Of a stretch of DNA of 38,476 bases, positions 9,510 to 18,312 are shown piece after piece. The DNA comes from Chitinophaga pinensis (lineage in GTDB: Bacteria > Bacteroidota > Bacteroidia > UBA7662), in contig CAMCHJ010000018.1 of NCBI GenBank assembly GCA_945874665.1, forward strand, positions 1 to 38,476, read 5' to 3'. Under the pieces are notes generated by a model. It was not told the DNA's origin and made no database searches. It saw only the letters and a list, made by a program, of their open reading frames with translations. The position numbers were made by a program, and so were the translations under genes. Each line of letters begins with the position of its first letter. Position 1 is the first letter of the stretch.

Positions 9510-10276
9510 TGGAATCAGGGTCCCTGGCGCTCATTACGGGCGCTACCTCAGGCATTGGGGAGGCGATAGCCATTAAACTTGCTGCTGCTGGTTATAGACT
9601 TATTTTAACAGGTAGAAGGGCCGATCGGTTAGCGAGTTTAGCGCAGCAATTACGATCAAATGCTGGAGTAGAAGTGTTGGAGTTGTGTTTTGATGTGCGG
9701 GATCGGGAAGCGGCTCGAGCGGCCTTTGCGCATTTATCACCAGCATGGCAGCAAATTGATGTGCTGGTAAACAATGCTGGTTTATCACAAGGCTATGAAC
9801 CGGTTCACACGGGTGACGAAAGCGACTGGGACACCATGTTGGACACCAATGTAAAAGGCTTGTTGACCATGGCCAAGGCGGTGAGTAACTTGATGATTGG
9901 CAATGCAAAGGGCCATATCATCAATGTGAGCTCAACGGCTGCCAAAGATGTGTATGCCAATGGAGCGGTTTATTGCGCTTCGAAACAAGCTGTGGATGCC
10001 ATTACCAAAGTGATGCGTTTAGAATTGCATGTTTATGGCATCAAAGTGAGCAGTATTGCGCCAGGGTTGGCTGAAACTGAATTTTCTGAGGTCAGGTTCA
10101 AAGGCGATAAGCAACGAGCAGCACAGGTTTATAAAGGCTTTGAGCCGTTACAAGCGGTTGATATTGCCGAAGCAGTTTGGTTTATGATAAACAGGCCAGC
10201 ACATGTGAACATTGCCGATCTTATCATCATGCCAACAGCTCAAGCCGCTTCTGGCGTTGTCAAAAAGCAGCTTTAG
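9509..10276 (+). CDS. Short-chain dehydrogenase/reductase, YdfG-like
   Basis: 255 residues with a complete classical SDR core: cofactor-binding TGATSGIG (10-17), NNAG (88-91), the active-site Asn114 in DTNVKG, Ser141/142 in NVSS, and YCASK with Tyr155 and Lys159. GRRADR after the second strand suggests NADP(H) preference. Closest recognised group is YdfG, which oxidises 3-hydroxy acids such as L-allo-threonine and serine; the exact substrate is inferred. Its ATG overlaps the porT stop by one base (TAATG), making it the third gene of the ubiE operon. Its stop overlaps the convergent dcd stop by four bases. Confidence 0.92.
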   Translation: MESGSLALITGATSGIGEAIAIKLAAAGYRLILTGRRADRLASLAQQLRSNAGVEVLELCFDVRDREAARAAFAHLSPAWQQIDVLVNNAGLSQGYEPVHTGDESDWDTMLDTNVKGLLTMAKAVSNLMIGNAKGHIINVSSTAAKDVYANGAVYCASKQAVDAITKVMRLELHVYGIKVSSIAPGLAETEFSEVRFKGDKQRAAQVYKGFEPLQAVDIAEAVWFMINRPAHVNIADLIIMPTAQAASGVVKKQL

Positions 10277-10809
10277 AATTTATTGCGCCACATTTGTGAA
10301 GCCACTGGCTTGACCGTGCGCACGTTGTACTTGGCGTTTTTCTTGGTGTTGTATTTGTTGATGATATCGCCTTCAACCGAAAAGTAGATCAACTGACCAA
10401 TAGGCATGCCGGCGTATACCCGCACGGGTTGTGTGCAAGATATCTCCAACGTCCATGTATTGCAAAAGCCCACGTCTCCTTTACCTGCGGTGGCATGAAT
10501 GTCGATTCCTAGGCGGCCAACACTCGACTTCCCCTCCAAAAAGGGTACATGCTCATGTGTTTCGGTGTATTCTTCCGTTACACCTAGGTAGAGCGTATTA
10601 GGTTGCAGCACAAAACCTTCAACAGGAATAATGACCTCCTCAATCGCATTGTCGGCACGTGCATCCAGAACACGGTCTTTATAAACCGCCAAAAACCTAC
10701 CCAAATGCACATCATAAGAATTGGTGCCTAGGTTTTCGGGACGAAAAGGTTCGATCAAGATGTTGCCTTTTTCAATTTCTTCAAGTATGCGGGCGTCGGT
10801 AAGGATCAT
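10273..10809 (-). CDS. dcd: dCTP deaminase
   Basis: 178 residues. It deaminates dCTP to dUTP, feeding dTMP synthesis, in the trimeric dUTPase-like fold. Seen: N-terminal MILTDARILEEI, GTNSYDVHLG, the substrate-binding GKSSVGRLGI (93-102), and the catalytic Glu122 in WTLEIS, followed by MPIGQLIYF. The length suits the Bacteroidota form. I see nothing that separates a monofunctional deaminase from the bifunctional deaminase/dUTPase type. It is transcribed towards the SDR gene and divergently from the glycosyltransferase. Confidence 0.95.
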   Translation of the reverse strand: MILTDARILEEIEKGNILIEPFRPENLGTNSYDVHLGRFLAVYKDRVLDARADNAIEEVIIPVEGFVLQPNTLYLGVTEEYTETHEHVPFLEGKSSVGRLGIDIHATAGKGDVGFCNTWTLEISCTQPVRVYAGMPIGQLIYFSVEGDIINKYNTKKNAKYNVRTVKPVASQMWRNKF

Positions 10810-10828
10810 GTGCTCAATTTTAGTGCTG

Positions 10829-10836
10829 CGAAAATA
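10829..10836 (-). promoter_or_regulatory. Possible -7 box of dcd
   Basis: Read on the minus strand this is TATTTTCG, one mismatch from TAnnTTTG, 19 bases before the dcd ATG. No convincing -33 element accompanies it. Confidence 0.4.
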
Positions 10837-11006
10837 GGCATTGTCAGCTGAAGATTAAGGGATAAAAATTATGGTTTGTTGCAATCAGCTGTGTTTACCG
10901 TTGAATTACGTGTGATTCCAGTTCTATTTTTGATTAATCATTTTATAATGTTTATTTTCAAGCAAATCGACGGCAGAAACCATCTTTTCAACGAATTTTG
11001 CATTTA

Positions 11007-12299
11007 ATGCAGGTGAAACACAATTTTGACGGAAAGCGCATTTTAATGCTCGGCTGGGAATTCCCGCCAGTGCATGCAGGTGGCTTGGGTATTGCCTGTT
11101 ATGGACTGGCCAAGGCAACGCGTAATTTTATTGATGTGACGTTGGTTTTGCCCAAATCTGATCCGCGGATGGCATTAGAAGGCGTACGCATTTTTGGTTT
11201 AAATGAGCTTTCTGAGGACCTCACCATCACCGATCCAGAGCTCAGCCGTTTGACTGGTGCCATGCCTGAGTTGGAGTATTACCAGTTGAGTGCGGCAGCT
11301 TGCGACTCGGTTCGAAAAGGGTATCAGGCGCAGTCGGCCTTGGGCAGAACCAGCTTCAAAGAGCTATTTTCTGATGCTGAGGTATACGGGACTCAGCTGC
11401 TCGCCAAAGTAAGTGCCTATGCTGAAGCCTTGGTGGAAGCTTTTGCTGATGCAGAATTTGATTTGATACATGCGCACGACTGGATGACCTATTTGGCAGG
11501 TGTGCGCTTGAAGAAGAAAACGGGTAAGCCCCTATTGATCCATGTACATGCCTTAGAAACCGACCGTGCGGGTAGAGAGGCGCGGAATACCATGTACCAC
11601 ATTGAGCGTTTTGGCATGCAAATGTGTGACCGCATTATCGCTGTAAGTGAATATACCAGGCAAAACATTGTATCCCTTTACAACATCCTCCCCGAAAAAA
11701 TAGAGGCCATTCACAATGGCATTGACCCACAACAAGTTTTTCGTGCTGAGCACCATGTGCCTGAGAAAATTGTAGCCTTTGTGGGGCGATTGACGCATCA
11801 AAAAGGGCCATACCACTTACTGGAAACGGCTGAGAAGGTGATTCGCCGTTTTCCTAACGTGCGTTTTGTAGTGGCGGGTACAGGCGAAAAGATGAAGGAG
11901 ATTATTGACTGGACAGCCTTTAAAGGGCTCAGCAGGCATTTTTTGTTTACTGGCTTTGTGTCGCGCGAAAAAGTAGAGCAGCTGCTCGCCGTAGCTGATG
12001 TGTACTTTATGCCATCGGTGTCTGAGCCTTTTGGGTTGTCGGCCCTGGAGGCAGCGCAATTTAACGTGCCTTGCGTTATTTCAAAGCAATCGGGTGTGGC
12101 GGAGATGTTGGAGCATGCGCTGCAAGCCGATTATTGGGATACGGATGTCTTCGCCGACCACATTGTGAATTTGTTGGCGGATGATGATTATCACAAAGAA
12201 GTATTAGCAGCAATGCAAGGTGATTTGCAACATATTTCTTGGGACGATGCCGCCACTCGTGTGATCAAAGAATACCGTAAATTCCTACTTAACGAATAG
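11007..12299 (+). CDS. GT4-family glycosyltransferase (glycogen synthase-like)
   Basis: 430 residues from the ATG at 11007; the in-frame TTG at 10998 adds three residues and sits in a possible -7 element. It is a GT-B fold retaining glycosyltransferase. The N-terminal domain opens with MLGWEFPPVHAGGLG, the Gly-rich loop typical of glycogen and starch synthases, and carries HAHDWMTYLAG. The C-terminal donor-binding domain has HNGID, VGRLTHQKGP and the E-x7-E motif in SEPFGLSALEA. The GH57 gene follows after two bases, so the pair is an operon. That partnership suggests cytoplasmic alpha-glucan synthesis and trimming from an NDP-glucose donor. The donor is inferred. Confidence 0.9.
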   Translation: MQVKHNFDGKRILMLGWEFPPVHAGGLGIACYGLAKATRNFIDVTLVLPKSDPRMALEGVRIFGLNELSEDLTITDPELSRLTGAMPELEYYQLSAAACDSVRKGYQAQSALGRTSFKELFSDAEVYGTQLLAKVSAYAEALVEAFADAEFDLIHAHDWMTYLAGVRLKKKTGKPLLIHVHALETDRAGREARNTMYHIERFGMQMCDRIIAVSEYTRQNIVSLYNILPEKIEAIHNGIDPQQVFRAEHHVPEKIVAFVGRLTHQKGPYHLLETAEKVIRRFPNVRFVVAGTGEKMKEIIDWTAFKGLSRHFLFTGFVSREKVEQLLAVADVYFMPSVSEPFGLSALEAAQFNVPCVISKQSGVAEMLEHALQADYWDTDVFADHIVNLLADDDYHKEVLAAMQGDLQHISWDDAATRVIKEYRKFLLNE

Positions 12300-12301
12300 C
12301 C

Positions 12302-13477
12302 ATGCCAGCCATTTGCCTATATTTTCAGGTCCATCAGCCATACCGCATAAAGAACTACGACTTTACCAGTATCGGTGGCGATCATCAGTATTTTGATGAG
12401 GCCATGAATCGCGCTAGTCTCGATTTGATGTGCGACGACTGTTATCTGCCTGCCAATGAGATGTTGCTCGAAGCGGTTGAGCGGAATCAGGGCAACTTTC
12501 GATTCGCCTTTTCGATCAGTGGATCGGCTTTAGAGCAATTAGAAGCGCACCGACCTGATGTCATGGAAAGCTTTTTGGAGCTCAATGCCACCGGTTGTGT
12601 AGAGTGGGTAGGTGAAACGTATTATCACTCCTTAGCTAGCCAGTATTCGCGCACTGAATTTGCGCGTCAGGTGGAGATGCATGCGGAATTGATAGCGGAG
12701 TTGTTTGGTAAGCGGCCAACGGTTTTTCGCAATACGGAGCTGCTTTTTAGCAATGAATTGGTGAATGAAGTTGCTCGGTTGGGCTTTCAAGGTATTTTGG
12801 TGCCGAGTACTGAAAAACTACTTAAACAACGGAGTCCAAATCACATCTATAAAACCCCATTGTCTAATAAATTGCTTTGCATACCCAAAAACAGCAGTCT
12901 AACCGCCGAACTTAGCCGCCATTTCTACCATGCTGCCCCAGCCGAATCGATGACCGCCCTGATGTTTACGGGTTTGCTTGACGATTTAAAAGAGGAGGCC
13001 GATTGTATCAATTTATTTATGGATTACGGGGTGCTTTCGAAGCAACCAGATAGCAGTCACGGTCTGTTAAGCATGCTAGAGCGCTTTCCTAAGTTGGCGT
13101 TGGCACACGGACATCCGTTTTACACGCCTAGCGAATTATTAACAAAGGTTGCGCCTACGGGTAAGTACGATGTGCCATACCCGATTACTTGGTCGTACCC
13201 TGATTATAATTTAGGGTATCTCACGAGCAATGAAATTCAGCAAGAGGCCATTAACCGGCTGTATGAGTTAGAAATAGCGGTTTTGGAAAAAGGAAATGCA
13301 GATTTATTGGCCGATTGGGGCCGCTTGCAAGCCAGCGATCACTTTTTTTACATGACCCATAAATTTGAGGAAAAGCAGGAGTCAAATATGTTTTCGCCAT
13401 TCAAAACGGCTTATGAAGCGTATAACTATTTTTTGAATGTATTGACTGATTTAGAGCTGCGTGTGCGGCGGTCGTGA
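12302..13477 (+). CDS. GH57-family protein (alpha-amylase/glucanotransferase-like)
   Basis: 391 residues, no signal peptide, so cytoplasmic. GH57 features: N-terminal ICLYFQVHQPYR with the HQP motif, SISGSALEQL, the third-motif region VFRNTELLFS with candidate nucleophile Glu146, and FMDYGVL with candidate acid/base Asp241, then LALAHGHPFYTPSE. Characterised GH57 enzymes use a Glu nucleophile and an Asp acid/base in these two regions. The stretch after Asp241 departs from the YETFGEHQ pattern I know from related bacterial proteins. It probably acts on an internal alpha-glucan with the preceding glycosyltransferase, with which it forms an operon. Hydrolase, transferase or branching activity cannot be told apart here. 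Confidence 0.85.
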   Translation: MPAICLYFQVHQPYRIKNYDFTSIGGDHQYFDEAMNRASLDLMCDDCYLPANEMLLEAVERNQGNFRFAFSISGSALEQLEAHRPDVMESFLELNATGCVEWVGETYYHSLASQYSRTEFARQVEMHAELIAELFGKRPTVFRNTELLFSNELVNEVARLGFQGILVPSTEKLLKQRSPNHIYKTPLSNKLLCIPKNSSLTAELSRHFYHAAPAESMTALMFTGLLDDLKEEADCINLFMDYGVLSKQPDSSHGLLSMLERFPKLALAHGHPFYTPSELLTKVAPTGKYDVPYPITWSYPDYNLGYLTSNEIQQEAINRLYELEIAVLEKGNADLLADWGRLQASDHFFYMTHKFEEKQESNMFSPFKTAYEAYNYFLNVLTDLELRVRRS

Positions 13478-13603
13478 AGGTAGCGCAGTATATGTAAGTG
13501 CTTTAGTTTGCTTGATGCTGTAAACGACAGCTGATGTATTTTTTTGGCGCTCCTTTAGCAGTCATGCAGCCATCCAACTAAAACCTCATTCTCTTAAATA
13601 AAA

Positions 13604-13635
13604 AAAAGGGCTGTCTCCTGCGAGACAGCCCTTTT
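13604..13635. terminator. Bidirectional terminator between convergent genes
   Basis: A perfect 14-bp stem AAAAGGGCTGTCTC/GAGACAGCCCTTTT with a CTGC loop, flanked by A on the left and T on the right. It lies between the ends of the GH57 gene (+) and the 1504-residue secreted protein gene (-) and can serve both. Confidence 0.93.
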
Positions 13636-13653
13636 CAATTAAGGTATTACCGA

Positions 13654-16600
13654 TTATTTGGTAACCACGAGTTGACGTGAAATTTGCTCTGAGCCATTGA
13701 ACATGCGGACATGGTAAATGCCTTCAGACCAGTGTTGAACGTTCAATTTGATGGTGCCAGTAGTAATGTCTTTCTCGATGATTTGAGAAACCATTTTGCC
13801 ACGTGCATCATAAACAGTTACATTCAAATCGCTAGGAGTTTGGAACTCGTAAGCGATGTGTGTTTCCGCATTGGTAGGGTTCGGGTACATGCGAATCGCA
13901 CTTCCGAGGCTACCAGCTTCAAACACATTTACACCACAGGCTTCGCAACGACCGAAACATACCAAAGGAGTAGTAATGGCTGATGTGTCGACTACAACAA
14001 AACGGTTGTTGTTTTGGGCACAAGCAGCAGGAACAGCTTCATCGAAGCCAGTGCCCCACTGGTTGCCATTGATAAACTTGTATTGATAAGTTGAATCGCG
14101 ATCTAACAGGGTAGTGTAAGTGTAGATGCCGTTACCTTGGCTCACCATCGGCGTAGCGCTTGGGCTCCAGCCTTGGAAATTACCAGCGATGTGAATGCCG
14201 TTTGGCGATACTGTTTCGCGGCTCATGTCGACCTGGAAGGTAACAGACACTCGCGGAGCAGCTGCTGGGCAAACCACCTGGAAGTTCAAAGAATCCCATG
14301 AAACTACGTTTGCTGCACCACCGCCATAAGGGAAGGCGCCGCCACCGTCGAAGAGGGTAGTTTGTGTGCCACCGCAATCGATGCTCACATCGAAAGTACC
14401 AGTGTTGGTGCCATCGAACAAACCATCACCGTACGAGTCGTTGATGCGGAAGATTACGTTAGCGCTGTCAGGTACACATACCACAGCAACGTGGGTAGCC
14501 GCAGCTACGTTGTAAGGGTTAACGTCGGGGTAAGGACCACCAGTTGCGTAAATGGCATTGGTGGTAGCATCACGTAATGACCAAGTAGTTTCAGTACCGA
14601 AGATGTCGGTAATTACTTCTACGGTAACCTCGGTTCCAGCACAGGTAGTTGTGATGTTCACATCGTCTAACGCGAAACCATCTGCCCACAGACCACCGTC
14701 ATTGTGGCGGAAAGCGAAACGTACGTTGGCTTGGCCAGCGAGGCTGTTCAAGTTAACGGTACGGGTTCCCCAAGCTGTGAGGGTAGTACTTGGCAGAGAG
14801 TCTATCAAGTTATAAGTAACACCACCATCGGTAGAGGCTAATACAGTACCTCTTGAACCATAGTTTCCTGGCAAGAAGTAATCGAAAGTCATCTCTAAGT
14901 TATTCAATGCGCCAAATGAGCCGAAGTTGAATGCTGGAGTGATCAAACGATCATTGCCCATGTTACAGTTACAAGTGTCATCATTGCTCGCAACGAAATT
15001 ACCGTTGGCAGGAATTATGAAGTAAGTAGAACTCAAAGTAGCAGCATTACCCGCTTTCCAGCCGGTAGAACCTGTGTTCTGCGTACGCTGCCAATCACAA
15101 GCGAGGCCTGTGGCGAAAGTTTCAGCGTAAGGCAAGGTAGTAACCGAGCTAGGCGCATAAGTGGCCAAGGCGTTAACACCTGTACCGAAGCACATTTCGC
15201 TTACTTTCCAATTGAGGAAGTAGTAAACGCGGTTTAAATTACCTGGGCTGTTAAGGCCTAACCAAGCACTGTCGATGCTCATCACACCAGGAACGGTGTA
15301 AGGATAAACGGCACCGCCGGTTGAACGCCACAAGAGTCCGCTTCCAGTATTAAGCCCAATGTTAACGTAGTAGCTACCTGGCGAGAATGCCATATCAACA
15401 GGCACCTGAATATCACCGGCTCCACTCACACTGAAGTTCTTGCTCTGGATAAGCTTGGCATTCGGGAAGTTGGTTGGGTTACTGTCCCACACACGAATCA
15501 CACCACTAGCTGCGCCTTGGGCACGGAAAGTAACCGAATCCCAATAGAATGCCGAAATGGCCGTGAAATACTGACCGTTTGAGAAGTTGCCAAAACCACC
15601 GGTAGTGATGCTGGTTGGAGGGCCTGGACTGAAGTTCCCAGAAGAAATCTTAGCATCATGCGCTTTGAAATTGTAGTTAGCAGTCAAAGGCGAAGTAGTG
15701 TAAGGACTTCCTGTACCAACAATGGTGTTTGATGAATCAGACCAAACCACAAAGGCAGTTGAATCACCAGCTGTGGCTGATAATACAGCGCCATTCGGAC
15801 CACAAGCGATACCACCTGTGGCGGTTGGGGTTGTAGTGATGGGACAGGCATTAGCCGTTCCTCCGAAAAAAACTGAGTCTAAATAAAATATAGAACCGTT
15901 TCCTGCTGTGCCGAAGTTGTAAAACACAGAAATCATGTTGTAGGTATTGGCCAGGTTTATGGCTGCTGTACCCGTTGCTTGGTTACTAAAATCGAACAAC
16001 AAAGTCTGCCATCCGGCTCTAAATGTAGTGGCCTCTGTTTCTACTGAAATAGTCGGTGTACCAGCTGTTTCAGCTTTCATGCGTACAGGGATACCAGCAG
16101 CAGGTGCGAAAACTTTAGCAGAAATTCTGGTTGCACCCGTGGCGAAAGGAATGGCAGGAATAATGCCTGTAGTAGGTGTGATGGTAGTACCTGCCCAAGT
16201 TTGAGCGCCTGCCGTCTTTGTAGAACGCAAGGTGATGTTTGTGCTGTCGTTTGGTGCACCAGCTAAAGCCGAAACATTTCCTCCGAAGTCAGTGAAGGAA
16301 TAGGTGATGGCACTGTTGTCCCATGTAATTGGCAAGTTTACCGGGGTAGGTACTGGACCGCCGCCACCGCCTGTTGCGCCACCAAAGAAAATGGAGTCGG
16401 CAAAAAATATGGCGCCGTTACCTGCTGTACCGAATCCGTAGAAGATCGACAGCATGTTATAGGTGTTGGCGAAGTTGATTGCTGGCGTTCCAGGGACTTG
16501 GTTGGCAAAATTAAATACTAAGGTTTGCCAGCCAGCCGCTGTTGTTGTGTCTTCGGTTTCGACAAAAATGCCACCATTGGCTGCATTTTCTGTCTTCAAA

Positions 16601-18168
16601 CGCACAATGATGTTGGCGGCAGGGGCATAAATTTTAGCTGAAATAGCAGTTGCTCCACTGGCAAAAGGAATGGCGGGGTTAAGGCCTCCTGTAGGAGTGA
16701 TGGTAGTGCCAGCCCAAGTTTGAGCGCCCACTGTCTTAGTGGTACGCAAAGTAGTGTTCGTAGAATCGGTTGGTGATGGCGCAAGCACAGAGGCATTTCC
16801 GCCAAAGTCGGTAAAGGTATACGTAAGCGCTGGGCTATCCCAAGTGATGGGTAAGTTTACAGTGGCTGGTGCGGGACCACCTGTACTTCCTCCAAAAAAC
16901 ACAGAGTCAGCATAAAAGGTTGCTCCAGTGCCTGCGCTGCCAAATCCATAAAAAATGGAGAGCATGTCGTAGGTATTGGCAAAGTTGATGGCTGCTGTGC
17001 CTGTGGCTTGGTTGGCAAAATTGAATACCAAGGTCTGCCAGCCCGCAGCGGTGGTAGTAGCTTCTGTTTCAACTGAAATAGTTGGTGTTCCAGCTTTTTC
17101 AGCTTTAAGTCGAACTACCACGTTGGCAGCAGGGGCATTTACCTTTACCGACAGGGTAGTTGCTCCCGCGGCAAAGGGGATGGCAGTGGTTAGGCCTGAA
17201 CCAGGGGTGATGGTAGTGCCTGCCCAAGTTTGAGCGCCTGTGGTTTTTACAGTGCGTAAAGTGGTGTTGGAAGCATTGGTTGGGTCTGGAACTAAAGTAG
17301 AAACGGTGCCACCGAAATCGGTAAACGCGTAGTTGATTGCTGTATTATCCCATGTGATAGGGAGGCTTGATTGTGCAGGAGGAGGCAGTAGGCCCCAGTT
17401 TGTCTTAACAATGAGACCATCTACGGTGATGTTTTGTGTCGAGCTGTATTGACGTAATACTGCTAGCTGAACAAAACTCAGATCGGGAGCCAAGATGCCG
17501 CTGACAGCAGTGGCTGCAAGTGGTCCAATGGCTGGAGTAGCAGGTTCGTTAGCAATATTGCTACCGTCAGCAAAAACGAAAAGACTCACCGAATCGTTGA
17601 GTGCGCCAGCTACAATCTGATACTTCACTACAACCAAATAAGTTGTGCCAGTATCAAGATTTAAGGCCGTTAAGTTGGTTGCTGTGGATGAATTGAATTC
17701 CAAGCCAAGCTTATATTGTGCAGCAGTTGGCCCAGGCGCCACAAACGTTCTTGCGCGAAAGGCTGTACTTACGGAAGTAAATACAGGAGTTGTGGTGTTT
17801 GTGTATTCTCCTACGTGAAAGAAATAACCCGCATTAGAAGTGGTTACGGCCCCATTTACGCGCATCAGGAAAGAGGAATATACGTTTCCTGAATTAACAG
17901 AAGTCGAAAATGGCTTGTTTTCGTCTGAGCCAGTGTTATTCACTGCAGCTGCATTACCTACACCGCTGCCGATGTAAGGTGTAGTCGTCCAGCTCAATCC
18001 GCCATTGGTTACGCGAATCGGATTGGTTGTGCCGCTATGGCTGAACCATCCATTGCTTTGTAACAAGGAATCGGCTGGGTAATTAAAGTGCTCCGTAAGC
18101 AGCACGTTTTGTGCAATGCCACTAAAATAACTTAGGCATAAAAACACAAGGGTGTAAATTTTCTTCAT
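13654..18168 (-). CDS. Large T9SS-secreted protein with three carbohydrate-binding-like repeats
   Basis: 1504 residues from the ATG at 18168 (MKKIYTLVFLCLSYF, signal peptide ending GIAQ); an in-frame ATG at 18201 adds a charged leader and is unlikely. Domains: an N-terminal domain of about 235 residues (TEHFNYPADSLL to VKTNWG) shared with the protein at 29880-30923; three tandem modules of about 160 residues that start LPITWD and end DSxFFGG; an Ig-like Cys-rich linker; a region similar to MAM/anchor domains (ETFATGLACDWQ to FALDDVNI); a second beta module; a CBM20/48-like module (VTFQVDMS, IHIAGNFQGW, YQYKFING); and a T9SS sorting domain ending SRQLVVTK. No catalytic residues are evident, so it is probably a surface binding protein. 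A composite operator lies 60 bases upstream of its start. Confidence 0.92.
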   Translation of the reverse strand: MKKIYTLVFLCLSYFSGIAQNVLLTEHFNYPADSLLQSNGWFSHSGTTNPIRVTNGGLSWTTTPYIGSGVGNAAAVNNTGSDENKPFSTSVNSGNVYSSFLMRVNGAVTTSNAGYFFHVGEYTNTTTPVFTSVSTAFRARTFVAPGPTAAQYKLGLEFNSSTATNLTALNLDTGTTYLVVVKYQIVAGALNDSVSLFVFADGSNIANEPATPAIGPLAATAVSGILAPDLSFVQLAVLRQYSSTQNITVDGLIVKTNWGLLPPPAQSSLPITWDNTAINYAFTDFGGTVSTLVPDPTNASNTTLRTVKTTGAQTWAGTTITPGSGLTTAIPFAAGATTLSVKVNAPAANVVVRLKAEKAGTPTISVETEATTTAAGWQTLVFNFANQATGTAAINFANTYDMLSIFYGFGSAGTGATFYADSVFFGGSTGGPAPATVNLPITWDSPALTYTFTDFGGNASVLAPSPTDSTNTTLRTTKTVGAQTWAGTTITPTGGLNPAIPFASGATAISAKIYAPAANIIVRLKTENAANGGIFVETEDTTTAAGWQTLVFNFANQVPGTPAINFANTYNMLSIFYGFGTAGNGAIFFADSIFFGGATGGGGGPVPTPVNLPITWDNSAITYSFTDFGGNVSALAGAPNDSTNITLRSTKTAGAQTWAGTTITPTTGIIPAIPFATGATRISAKVFAPAAGIPVRMKAETAGTPTISVETEATTFRAGWQTLLFDFSNQATGTAAINLANTYNMISVFYNFGTAGNGSIFYLDSVFFGGTANACPITTTPTATGGIACGPNGAVLSATAGDSTAFVVWSDSSNTIVGTGSPYTTSPLTANYNFKAHDAKISSGNFSPGPPTSITTGGFGNFSNGQYFTAISAFYWDSVTFRAQGAASGVIRVWDSNPTNFPNAKLIQSKNFSVSGAGDIQVPVDMAFSPGSYYVNIGLNTGSGLLWRSTGGAVYPYTVPGVMSIDSAWLGLNSPGNLNRVYYFLNWKVSEMCFGTGVNALATYAPSSVTTLPYAETFATGLACDWQRTQNTGSTGWKAGNAATLSSTYFIIPANGNFVASNDDTCNCNMGNDRLITPAFNFGSFGALNNLEMTFDYFLPGNYGSRGTVLASTDGGVTYNLIDSLPSTTLTAWGTRTVNLNSLAGQANVRFAFRHNDGGLWADGFALDDVNITTTCAGTEVTVEVITDIFGTETTWSLRDATTNAIYATGGPYPDVNPYNVAAATHVAVVCVPDSANVIFRINDSYGDGLFDGTNTGTFDVSIDCGGTQTTLFDGGGAFPYGGGAANVVSWDSLNFQVVCPAAAPRVSVTFQVDMSRETVSPNGIHIAGNFQGWSPSATPMVSQGNGIYTYTTLLDRDSTYQYKFINGNQWGTGFDEAVPAACAQNNNRFVVVDTSAITTPLVCFGRCEACGVNVFEAGSLGSAIRMYPNPTNAETHIAYEFQTPSDLNVTVYDARGKMVSQIIEKDITTGTIKLNVQHWSEGIYHVRMFNGSEQISRQLVVTK
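15859..17364 (-). repeat. Three tandem coding repeats of about 480 bp
   Basis: Copies at 16888-17364, 16378-16854 and 15859-16335 encode modules from LPITWD to FFGG. Shared blocks include FTDFGG, GAQTWAGTTITP, APAA, GWQTL and NxANTY. Spacers are short Gly/Pro/Ala stretches. The strong DNA identity between copies points to recent duplication and possible copy-number change. Confidence 0.9.
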
Positions 18169-18227
18169 TCTTTCGGTTTTAGTATAAATTACTATAAACA
18201 TAAAAAAAAGTAAATGAACGAAAGTAC

Positions 18228-18257
18228 TACCAGTGAAATTATTTATAGCATACCAGT
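18228..18257 (+). promoter_or_regulatory. Composite operator A (TACCAGT-N16-TACCAGT)
   Basis: Two identical direct copies of TACCAGT begin at 18228 and 18251, 23 bp apart. The near copy lies 60 bases upstream of the start of the minus-strand 1504-residue protein gene and just upstream of a weak promoter-like pair on the minus strand (TTTC, then TATGTTTA at 18202-18195). An activator site at the edge of the promoter would fit. Operators B and C share the spacing and orientation relative to the target. Confidence 0.7.
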
Positions 18258-18312
18258 TGGCGGACTCAGGTTGAAGGTAGCGGATTCACCTTGTAAATGG
18301 GCGTATGCCGAG

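Noticed and set aside
606-12370. Single TACCAGT sequences, for example at 606 and 12364, as further operators
   Set aside because: They lie within coding regions and lack a partner 23 bases away; several 7-base matches are expected by chance.
15859-17364. Direct repeats considered as CRISPR or a mobile element
   Set aside because: The units are about 480 bp, in frame, and encode a protein module, with no short spacers or terminal inverted repeats.
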